From Alphaproteobacteria bacterium (lineage in GTDB: Bacteria; Pseudomonadota; Alphaproteobacteria; Rhodobacterales; Rhodobacteraceae): DNA of 11,838 bases. The stretch spans positions 1 through 11,838 of the forward strand of contig JAUHWJ010000017.1 in NCBI GenBank assembly GCA_030424705.1, read 5' to 3'. Position numbers and translations under genes: made by a program. Positions 6,796-11,838 of the stretch are shown here, in pieces; position 1 is the first letter of the stretch, and each line of letters starts with the position of its first letter. Under the pieces are notes generated by a model. The model searched no databases, was not told where the DNA came from, and saw only the letters and a program-made list of their open reading frames with translations.

Positions 6796-7622
6796 GGTTC
6801 GAGCATCACCGCGCGGAGCGCGTCGTCAACCTCGGGCTCCACGCCGAACCAGGCGGCGAATCCGGGGCGGGCCTGATGGAGCAGCATCCCGAGGCCGTCC
6901 ACGACGGCGAGATCGCGGGCGGCGGCAGCGGCGAGAAAGGGCGTGACGAGCGGAGTGTAGACGATGTCGGTCGCCAGCGCGTCCGGCTCTGCGCCGGCGA
7001 GGTCGAGGTCGAGGGGCGGCGCATCCTTCATGCCGAGGCTCGTCGTGTTGACGATGAGGCCGGCGCCGCCGAGATGCGCCCCCGCTTCCGCGAAGGGGAG
7101 GACCCGAACGCTGGGGCCGAAGGCGGCGGCCAGCGCTTCCGCGCGCGCGAGAGTGCGGTTCGCGAGGCGGATTTCCGGCGCCCCGGCCTCGAGCAGGGCG
7201 TGGATCACCGCGCGCGCGGCGCCGCCGGCTCCGAGGACGAGGGCGGGCCGGTCCGGCCGCCATGCGGGCGCCCGATCTTTCAGGTTTTCCAGAAACCCGA
7301 ACGCATCTGTATTGTCGGCGAGGACAAGGCCGCCGGGGCCAAAGACAAGCGTGTTCGCGGCGCCGATGGCCCGGGCGCGGGGTGTCGCCTCGTCCGCCGC
7401 GGCGAGCGCCGCCTCCTTGTGCGGGATGGTGACGTTCGCGCCGCGCCAGCCCTCGTCGATCAGCCGGCGGAGTTCCTGCTCGAAGGTTCCGGGCGGGACG
7501 GGAACCGGAGCGTAGGAGCCGTCGACCCCGTAGCGGCGAAGCCAGAAGCCGTGGAGGCGCGGGGATTTGGAATGCGCGATGGGCCAGCCCATGACGCCGG
7601 CGCGGAGACGCGGCCCGCTCAT
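6792..7622 (-). CDS. aroE: Shikimate dehydrogenase (NADP+)
   Basis: AroE reduces 3-dehydroshikimate to shikimate in aromatic amino-acid synthesis. The 276-residue protein has an N-terminal shikimate-binding domain with GWPIAHSKSP (12-21, the two substrate-contacting serines) and NVTIPHK (63-69, catalytic K69). NTDAFGF (104-110) carries the partner D106. The NADP Rossmann domain shows GAGGAARAV (131-139) and NRT (155-157), the usual NADP-recognition signature of AroE rather than YdiB. VDGLGMLLHQA (241-251) near the end supplies the conserved Gln. The ATG overlaps the maf stop as ATGA (7619-7622). Confidence 0.96.
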   Translation of the reverse strand: MSGPRLRAGVMGWPIAHSKSPRLHGFWLRRYGVDGSYAPVPVPPGTFEQELRRLIDEGWRGANVTIPHKEAALAAADEATPRARAIGAANTLVFGPGGLVLADNTDAFGFLENLKDRAPAWRPDRPALVLGAGGAARAVIHALLEAGAPEIRLANRTLARAEALAAAFGPSVRVLPFAEAGAHLGGAGLIVNTTSLGMKDAPPLDLDLAGAEPDALATDIVYTPLVTPFLAAAAARDLAVVDGLGMLLHQARPGFAAWFGVEPEVDDALRAVMLEP

Positions 7623-8227
7623 TCCTCCAGCGCCCCGGTCACGCGCAGCCAGGCGGCGAGTTCGAGGAGCGGCAGGCCGAGGATCGCGAACCAGTCGCCC
7701 TCGATCCGGGAGAAGAGCTGCACGCCGCGCGCCTCGACCCGGTAGCCGCCGACGGTGGAGAAGACCGCCTCGCCTTCCTCATCAAGATAGCGGTCGAGAA
7801 ACGCCTCAGAGAAGGTTCGCATGGTGAGCGTGGCGCGGGCGACATGGCGCCAGATCGGCGCGCCGTCCCTCGCGACCACGGCGGCGCTGAAGAGATGATG
7901 GCGGGCGCCGCGGAGGCGGAGGAGCTGGGCGCGCGCTTCCTCGCGGCTCCCCGGCTTGTCGAACGCCTCCCCGTCAAGGTCCAGCACCTGGTCCGCCCCG
8001 ATGACGAGGGCGCCCGGCGCGCGGGCGGAGACGCGGCGGGCCTTCATCTCGGCCAGCGCGTCGGCCTGGTCGCGGGGGGCGGCGCCGGCAGCGCGGAGGG
8101 CGGCCTTCGCCTCCTCCTCATCGACGCGGGGCGGGACGCAGGCGGCTACGATCCCGGCGCGGGCGAGCATGTCCGCGCGGGTGGCGGAAGTCGAGGCGAG
8201 GATAAGGGGCGCGGAGGAGTTGTTCAT
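7619..8227 (-). CDS. maf: Maf family nucleoside-triphosphate pyrophosphatase
   Basis: Maf proteins hydrolyse non-canonical or modified NTPs to the monophosphate. The 202-residue sequence has the N-terminal LASTSATRADMLARAG (10-25), the Maf SxSxxR loop in the SATR form often seen in alphaproteobacterial YceF-like members. The active-site segment is GADQVL (77-82) with D79, followed by DKPGS (90-94) and the C-terminal IEGDWFAILGLPL (175-187). The GADQ form suggests the YceF-like rather than the dTTP/UTP-preferring subgroup, but substrate choice is inference. Its ATG overlaps the stop of the upstream DUF299 gene (ATGA, 8224-8227), continuing the chain of coupled genes. Confidence 0.93.
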   Translation of the reverse strand: MNNSSAPLILASTSATRADMLARAGIVAACVPPRVDEEEAKAALRAAGAAPRDQADALAEMKARRVSARAPGALVIGADQVLDLDGEAFDKPGSREEARAQLLRLRGARHHLFSAAVVARDGAPIWRHVARATLTMRTFSEAFLDRYLDEEGEAVFSTVGGYRVEARGVQLFSRIEGDWFAILGLPLLELAAWLRVTGALEE

Positions 8228-9036
8228 GCGCGGCCGGCGGCGCGCAGCATGGCCATGATCTCCGCCGCCGTCTCCTCGATCGAACGGCGCGTCACGTCGA
8301 TCACCGGCGCGCCGATGCGCTCGAACAGAAGCCGCGCCTCGGCCACCTCGCGGCGCACCTGATCGAGCGTGGCGTATTCGGCGCCGCGGTCATGGCCGAT
8401 GACCTCCAGCCGGTGACTGCGGATCTGGGCGAGGCGGGAGGGGCTGGCCGTGAGCCCGACGACGGGGACGCCCTTCGCCGCGGCTTCGAACAGCGCCTCG
8501 GGCGGCTCGACGCCGGGAATGAGCGGAACGTTCGCCGCCTTCACCCCGCGCACGGCGAGGTAGATGCAGGTCGGCGTCTTGGAGGTGCGGCTCACGCCGG
8601 AGAGGATCACGTCCGCCCGCGAGAGACGCTGGGCGAGAGCGCCGTCATCCATCGCCATGGCGTAATCGATGGCGTCGACGCGGCGGTAATAGAGATCGTC
8701 GACCACATATTGGCCGCCCATGCGCGGCCGCGCCGGAGCGCCGAATTCCGCCTCGAGCATCGCGATCACGGGCTGGAGGACCGGGGTGGCGGGAACGCCG
8801 AGTTCCGCCGCGGCGTCGAGCACGCGGCGGCGAAGGGTCTCGTCGACCATGGTGACGATCACGGGGCCGGGCGCGGCGCGGATCTCGTCGATGGCGGCGT
8901 CGATCTCGGCCGGACTGCGGAGAAAGATATGGAGGCGCTTCTCCACCCGTTCCTCGAACAGGGACAGGGCGGCGGAGCCGATCCGCGACACGGTCTCCCC
9001 GGTCGAATCCGAGAGAAGATGAACGATCTTCGCCAT
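8224..9036 (-). CDS. DUF299 pyruvate phosphate dikinase / PEP synthase regulatory kinase-phosphotransferase
   Basis: The family (PDRP, or PpsR in E. coli) is a bifunctional ADP-dependent Ser/Thr kinase and phosphate-dependent pyrophosphorylase that inactivates and reactivates PPDK or PEP synthase. The 270-residue sequence has LLSDSTGETV (7-16), GQYVVDDLYYRRVDAIDYAM (108-127), the nucleotide P-loop GVSRTSKTPT (147-156) and the C-terminal PVIDVTRRSIEETA (244-257). Whether the target here is PPDK or PEP synthase cannot be told. The start at 9036 gives the conserved MAKIVHLLSD N-terminus. No Shine-Dalgarno is evident before it, and an out-of-frame ATG lies 7 nt upstream. It is the first gene of the minus-strand operon and is the RP001-type gene that flanks the origin in Caulobacter. 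The name ppsR is avoided because it also denotes an unrelated photosynthesis repressor in Rhodobacter. Confidence 0.94.
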   Translation of the reverse strand: MAKIVHLLSDSTGETVSRIGSAALSLFEERVEKRLHIFLRSPAEIDAAIDEIRAAPGPVIVTMVDETLRRRVLDAAAELGVPATPVLQPVIAMLEAEFGAPARPRMGGQYVVDDLYYRRVDAIDYAMAMDDGALAQRLSRADVILSGVSRTSKTPTCIYLAVRGVKAANVPLIPGVEPPEALFEAAAKGVPVVGLTASPSRLAQIRSHRLEVIGHDRGAEYATLDQVRREVAEARLLFERIGAPVIDVTRRSIEETAAEIMAMLRAAGRA

Positions 9037-9079
9037 GAACCATGCCGGGCAGGAGGCGGCGCCCGCCGCCGCTGTCAGG

Positions 9080-9088
9080 TGAGGATAA
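9080..9088 (-). other. DnaA-box-like site
   Basis: Read on the minus strand this is TTATCCTCA, which matches the TTATCCACA consensus at 8 of 9 positions. It is the best single match in the intergenic region and lies near the DUF299 gene end of it. A chance match is possible, since boxes this good are expected occasionally. Confidence 0.45.
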
Positions 9089-9288
9089 GAGCTGAGAACG
9101 GGGACAACAAGCCGGCCCCGGAGCGCTAGCGAGAAAAGCAGGGACAGTTTCGGGACAATGCGGTTTGCTACCGACCCGGGTGCGAAACCCGTTGACGGGA
9201 GCGCCCGCGAAGGCCGCTCCGGATTCCGCCCGGAAGAGACAAGGACGGAAAGGGGCGAGCCGCGCTGGACTTCCGGCGTCAATCCCCG

Positions 9289-9297
9289 TTATCCCCG
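9289..9297 (+). other. DnaA-box-like site overlapping ATCCCCG repeat
   Basis: TTATCCCCG matches the DnaA consensus at 7 of 9 positions, with the mismatches confined to the 3' end. It is immediately preceded by another ATCCCCG (9282-9288), so the two form a tandem pair 9 bp apart. Confidence 0.35.
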
Positions 9298-9311
9298 GGA
9301 GCCGAGAGCGC

Positions 9312-9324
9312 CGGGACTGTCCCG
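9312..9324. repeat. 13-bp perfect palindrome CGGGAC-T-GTCCCG
   Basis: Two 6-bp arms flank a single T at 9318. The half-site GGGAC also occurs as GGGACA at 9101-9106, 9141-9146 and 9152-9157 in the same intergenic region, so this looks like a paired version of a recurrent element rather than an isolated palindrome. Confidence 0.5.
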
Positions 9325-9331
9325 TCGAGCG

Positions 9332-9340
9332 CATGGATAA
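9332..9340 (-). other. DnaA-box-like site
   Basis: Read on the minus strand this is TTATCCATG, which matches the consensus at 7 of 9 positions including the core TTATCCA. It lies 15 bp from the start of the large palindrome and the AT-rich segment, a plausible place for a box next to an unwinding region. Confidence 0.35.
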
Positions 9341-9354
9341 GCCTGTGAGTCATC

Positions 9355-9375
9355 CGGGGATTATGTTAATCCCCG
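9355..9375. promoter_or_regulatory. 21-bp perfect palindrome upstream of hemE (operator or origin element)
   Basis: Two perfect 9-bp arms, CGGGGATTA (9355-9363) and TAATCCCCG (9367-9375), are separated by TGT. The centre is about 39 bp upstream of the start site expected from the candidate hemE -10 element, so it covers the -35 position, where an activator or repressor would act. It is not followed by a T-run and is not a terminator. It does not match the TTGAT-N4-ATCAA (FnrL) or TGT-N12-ACA (CrtJ/PpsR) patterns. The protein that binds it is unknown. Confidence 0.55.
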
Positions 9376-9391
9376 CTTTGCTCGCCCCAAC

Positions 9392-9397
9392 TACAAT
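9392..9397 (+). promoter_or_regulatory. Candidate hemE -10 element
   Basis: TACAAT matches TATAAT at 5 of 6 positions and gives a leader of roughly 14 nt before the hemE ATG. No good -35 hexamer is found at the usual distance. That position is occupied by the right arm of the palindrome, which suggests an activator-dependent promoter. TATAAA at 9405-9410 is too near the ATG to be a likely -10. Confidence 0.4.
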
Positions 9398-9417
9398 CAC
9401 TCCATATAAAGAAGACT

Positions 9418-10455
9418 ATGAACGAGACAGAAAAGACGACCCCGAAGCCCCTTCTGAGAGCGCTCGCCGGCGAAACGCTGCCTCGCCCGCCAATCTGGCT
9501 CATGCGGCAGGCGGGCCGGTATCTGCCGGAATATCGCGCTGTGCGGGAGCAGGCGGGGGGATTTCTCGACCTCTGCTACAATCCGGAACTGGCGGCGGAG
9601 GTGACGCTGCAGCCGATCCGGCGGTTCGGCTTCGACGCCGCGATCCTTTTCGCCGACATTCTCCTGATACCCGATGCGCTGGGGCAGAAGCTGTGGTTCG
9701 AGCCTGGCGAGGGCCCGCGGCTCGATCCGGTTTCGGATGCAGGCGCGCTGCGCGAGGCGGATGCGATCCATGAGCGGCTCGCGCCTGTCTACGAAACAGT
9801 TTCGAGGGTTCGCGCCGCTCTGCCGGCGGATGTGGCGCTGATCGGTTTCGCGGGCGCGCCGTGGACCGTGCTCAGCTACATGATCGCCGGGAGGGGAACA
9901 CCGGACCAGGGCCCGGCCCATGCGCTGATGCGCGAGCGGCCCGAGGCCTTCTCCGCGCTTCTGGACCGTGTGACGGAGGCGACGATCCTCTACCTTTCGC
10001 GACAGATCGAGGCCGGCGCCGAGGCTGTGAAGATTTTCGACAGCTGGGCGGGCTCTCTGCCGGACCCGTGGTTCGACATGGCCTCTGTCGAGCCCTGCCG
10101 CCGGATCGTCTCAGCGCTCAAGGCGAAACATCCGGGCGTGCCGGTGATCGGATTTCCCCGAGGCGTCGGTGCGCGTGCGGCGCGGTTCGCCGAGGCGACC
10201 GGCGTTGACGGCGTGGCGATCGGGCAGGATGCGGATATCCTCTGGGCGAGGGACGTGCTGCAGCCGATCGCCACGGTGCAGGGCAACATGGACCCTGCGT
10301 TGATGGTGACCGGTGGCGAAGCGATGGACGCGGCGGCCCGACGTATTGTCGATGTGCTCGGCGGCGGCCCCTTCATCTTCAATCTCGGCCACGGGATCAC
10401 GCCGGATGCGGACCCGCGCAATGTCGAGCGCCTCGTGCGGCTCGTGAAGGGATGA
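9418..10455 (+). CDS. hemE: Uroporphyrinogen decarboxylase
   Basis: HemE converts uroporphyrinogen III to coproporphyrinogen III by removing four acetate carboxyls, a step of haem and chlorophyll synthesis in the cytosol. It has 345 residues, a standard length. Signatures are [17 protein letters not shown] (24-40), FADIL (78-82, with D80 in the position of the catalytic Asp86 of the human enzyme), [14 protein letters not shown] (143-156, Y154), KIFDSWAG and [10 protein letters not shown] (H325). The start has a weak Shine-Dalgarno (AAAGAAG, 9408-9414) only 3 nt from the ATG. hemJ follows after 4 nt, so the two haem genes probably form one transcript. Confidence 0.97.
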   Translation: MNETEKTTPKPLLRALAGETLPRPPIWLMRQAGRYLPEYRAVREQAGGFLDLCYNPELAAEVTLQPIRRFGFDAAILFADILLIPDALGQKLWFEPGEGPRLDPVSDAGALREADAIHERLAPVYETVSRVRAALPADVALIGFAGAPWTVLSYMIAGRGTPDQGPAHALMRERPEAFSALLDRVTEATILYLSRQIEAGAEAVKIFDSWAGSLPDPWFDMASVEPCRRIVSALKAKHPGVPVIGFPRGVGARAARFAEATGVDGVAIGQDADILWARDVLQPIATVQGNMDPALMVTGGEAMDAAARRIVDVLGGGPFIFNLGHGITPDADPRNVERLVRLVKG

Positions 10456-10459
10456 AGGC

Positions 10460-10915
10460 ATGATCGGGGACAGCCTCGCCGCGCTCTATCCCTGGACGCT
10501 GGCGTTCCACGTCATGTCCGTTCTCGCGTGGATGGCGGGGCTGTTCTATCTGCCGCGGCTCTATGTCTATCATGCGGAGAAGGCGGCGGAGCGGCCGGAG
10601 ATCGACCCTGTCTTCCAGGAGATGGAGCGCAAGCTCCTGCGGGCGATCATGAATCCGGCGATGATCGCGACCTGGGCCTTCGGATTGATGCTGGTCTTCA
10701 CGCCGGGGATCGTCGACTGGTCCGAGGGCTGGCCCTGGGTGAAGGCGGCGATGGTGCTCCTGATGACGTGGTTCCACCACGCCGCGTCGCTCTGGCGCAA
10801 GGACTTCGCGGCCGGGCGGAACCGGCGGCCCGGGCGCTTCTACCGGCTCGCCAACGAGGCCCCGACGCTCCTGATGGTGGTGATCGTCATCATGGTGATC
10901 GTCCGTCCGTTCTGA
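10460..10915 (+). CDS. hemJ: HemJ-type protoporphyrinogen IX oxidase
   Basis: HemJ oxidises protoporphyrinogen IX to protoporphyrin IX in the membrane and replaces HemG or HemY in many proteobacteria. The 151-residue protein has four hydrophobic segments (about 10-32, 63-83, 93-112 and 133-150). Conserved features include AFHVMSVLAWMAGLFYLPRL (15-34, with H17) and YHAE (37-40). LRAIMNPAMIATW (60-72) precedes HHAASLWRKDF (106-116), and the ending NEAPTLLMVVIVIMVIVRPF (132-151) is typical of the family. GAAGGGA (10446-10452), 8 nt before the ATG, serves as ribosome-binding site inside the end of hemE. Lying 4 nt after hemE, it completes a short haem-synthesis operon. Confidence 0.94.
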   Translation: MIGDSLAALYPWTLAFHVMSVLAWMAGLFYLPRLYVYHAEKAAERPEIDPVFQEMERKLLRAIMNPAMIATWAFGLMLVFTPGIVDWSEGWPWVKAAMVLLMTWFHHAASLWRKDFAAGRNRRPGRFYRLANEAPTLLMVVIVIMVIVRPF

Positions 10916-11049
10916 GACCCTTCGGGACGGAATGTTTGACAAACCGGCTTCGAGCGCACATAGGAGACGGGCGCGCTCGCGCCTTCTCTGTCTAGCGCCC
11001 CTGCGCGCGGCCCCCCCACCGCCACGCGGCGCTCCATCCAGGACCATCG
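10916..11049 (+). promoter_or_regulatory. rho promoter and C-rich leader
   Basis: The spacer holds a perfect -35 TTGACA (10936-10941), then a 17-nt gap and CATAGG (10959-10964) as a partial -10, predicting a leader of about 80 nt. The leader is strikingly C-rich and G-poor on the sense strand: at 10981-11040 I count 32 C and 14 G, including a run of seven C (11011-11017). This is the composition of a Rho utilisation site. AGGA (11040-11043), 6 nt before the ATG, is the Shine-Dalgarno. The rho gene of E. coli is autogenously attenuated in its leader, so the same is plausible here. Confidence 0.5.
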
Positions 11050-11838
11050 ATGGAAATCTCACAACTGAAACTCTCCGAACTCAAGGCGAAGAGCCCGACG
11101 GAGCTGCTCGCCTTCGCCGAGGAGCTGGAGGTGGAGAACGCCAGCTCCATGCGGAAGCAGGACATGCTTTTCGCCATTCTCAAGGAGCTCGCGGAGCAGG
11201 ATGTCGAGATCATCGGCGAGGGGGTTCTGGAGGTCCTCCAGGACGGGTTCGGGTTCCTTCGCTCGCCCCAGGCGAATTACCTGCCGGGCCCGGACGACAT
11301 CTATGTCTCGCCCAACCAGATCCGCCGGTTCGCGCTCCGCACCGGCGACACGATAGAAGGATTGATCCGGGAGCCCAAAGAGGGCGAGCGCTACTTCGCG
11401 CTCACGAAGGTGCACACGATCAATTTCGAGGATCCGGAGAAGGCGCGCCACAAGGTGCATTTCGACAACCTGACGCCGCTCTATCCGGATGAGCGGCTGA
11501 AGATGGAGGTCGAGGATCCGACGATCAAGGATCGTTCGGCGCGGGTGATCGACCTCGTCGCCCCGATCGGCAAGGGCCAGCGCTGCCTCATCGTGGCGCC
11601 GCCGCGCACCGGCAAGACCGTGCTGCTGCAGAACATCGCCTATTCGATCGAGCGCAACCATCCGGAGTGTTTCCTCATCGTGCTGCTGATCGACGAGCGG
11701 CCGGAAGAGGTGACGGACATGCAGCGTTCGGTGAAGGGCGAGGTCGTCTCCTCCACCTTCGACGAACCGGCGACGCGGCATGTGGCGGTCGCCGAGATGG
11801 TGGCGGAGAAGGCGAAGCGGCTGGTCGAGCACGGGCGG
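11050..11838 (+). CDS. rho: Transcription termination factor Rho, C-terminus cut by window edge
   Basis: Rho is the hexameric RNA-dependent ATPase that terminates transcripts at rut sites. 263 residues are present of about 420 expected, and the frame is open to the right edge. The N-terminal helical domain begins [20 protein letters not shown]. The primary RNA-binding OSB fold has DGFGFLR (65-71) and [10 protein letters not shown] (85-94). The ATPase domain follows with [17 protein letters not shown] (174-190, Walker A with K189) and [12 protein letters not shown] (213-224, Walker B region). [16 protein letters not shown] is the Rho signature just after. The start ATG at 11050 is the family start and has an AGGA 6 nt upstream. 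The Q- and R-loops of the secondary RNA site lie beyond the window or at its edge. Confidence 0.97.
   Translation, partial: MEISQLKLSELKAKSPTELLAFAEELEVENASSMRKQDMLFAILKELAEQDVEIIGEGVLEVLQDGFGFLRSPQANYLPGPDDIYVSPNQIRRFALRTGDTIEGLIREPKEGERYFALTKVHTINFEDPEKARHKVHFDNLTPLYPDERLKMEVEDPTIKDRSARVIDLVAPIGKGQRCLIVAPPRTGKTVLLQNIAYSIERNHPECFLIVLLIDERPEEVTDMQRSVKGEVVSSTFDEPATRHVAVAEMVAEKAKRLVEHGR

Larger units (their letters stand above)
9037..9417. other. Candidate chromosomal replication origin (DUF299 gene-hemE intergenic region)
   Basis: This 381-bp gene-free region is the longest non-coding stretch in the window. It lies between the divergent DUF299 (RP001-type) and hemE genes, the pair that borders the origin in Caulobacter crescentus. 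Seen directly: DnaA-box-like sites at 9080-9088, 9289-9297 and 9332-9340, and weaker TTGTCCC-type sites at 9099-9107 and 9150-9158. There are two perfect palindromes (9312-9324 and 9355-9375), GANTC sites at 9222-9226 and 9347-9351, and an AT-rich end (36 of 66 bases A/T at 9355-9420). Genes on both sides point away from it. No CtrA pair TTAA-N7-TTAA was found. Origin function is inferred from synteny plus motifs. Confidence 0.6.

Noticed and set aside
9037..9282. N-terminal extension of the DUF299 protein to 9282
   Set aside because: The added residues are unrelated to the family and would cover the candidate origin. The conserved N-terminus starts at 9036.
9037..9417. CtrA-type sites (TTAA-N7-TTAA) expected by analogy with Caulobacter
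   Set aside because: Only one TTAA-like half-site is present (GTTAAT within the palindrome); no properly spaced pair exists.
10906..10931. Stem-loop at the hemJ end (TCCGT / ACGGA around CCC-TTC-GGG)
   Set aside because: The stem is interrupted by a 7-nt bulge and the following bases are ATGTTT, not a U-tract, so I do not call an intrinsic terminator.
1..11838. Mobile elements, CRISPR arrays, phage genes or a defence system
   Set aside because: All fourteen genes belong to conserved chromosomal families, and I saw no transposase, integrase, regular spaced repeats or foreign-looking composition.

Overview
This high-GC window (AT-rich only in short islands) reads as a conserved chromosomal housekeeping locus of an alphaproteobacterium, most likely in or near the Rhodobacterales. 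The support is gene order and protein character: maf-aroE-coaE-dnaQ with secB and fxsA on one side, and hemE-hemJ-rho on the other, flanking a gene for a DUF299 (PPDK/PEP-synthase regulatory) protein. I cannot name the genus. There are fourteen protein-coding genes, two of them cut by the window edges. I saw no tRNA, rRNA, CRISPR array, transposon or prophage.

Left part (1-2064): a 3-hydroxyisobutyrate-dehydrogenase-like gene on the minus strand runs off the left edge. Opposite it is a plus-strand pair, a DUF952 gene and pyrD (class 2 dihydroorotate dehydrogenase), joined by a GTGA overlap. pyrD runs tail to tail into the next block, overlapping it by 17 bp.

Cell-envelope block (2048-4292, minus): a Tim44-like membrane-anchored protein, an MltA-type lytic transglycosylase and an Smr-domain protein form a compact three-gene operon with ATGA overlaps. 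It is transcribed away from fxsA across a 126-bp divergent spacer. fxsA and secB follow on the plus strand, and secB meets dnaQ tail to tail with 4 bp between the stops.

Origin-type block (5502-9036, minus): dnaQ, coaE, aroE, maf and the DUF299 gene form a tightly packed operon in which nearly every start overlaps the preceding stop. Its 5' end faces a 381-bp intergenic region (9037-9417), beyond which hemE, hemJ and rho run on the plus strand. The hemE / DUF299 (RP001-type) junction is where the chromosome origin lies in Caulobacter crescentus, and that cluster is also conserved in Rickettsia. Here it contains DnaA-box-like sequences, repeated GGGACA and ATCCCCG motifs, two palindromes and an AT-rich segment, and genes on both sides are transcribed away from it. 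I therefore propose it as the chromosomal replication origin, an inference from gene order and motifs. It is the most interesting feature of the window.

Right part (9418-11838): hemE and hemJ are a two-gene haem operon. rho, cut by the right edge, has its own consensus -35 element and a C-rich leader that fits autogenous Rho-dependent attenuation. I found no clearly novel multi-gene system; the notable signals are in the non-coding DNA.
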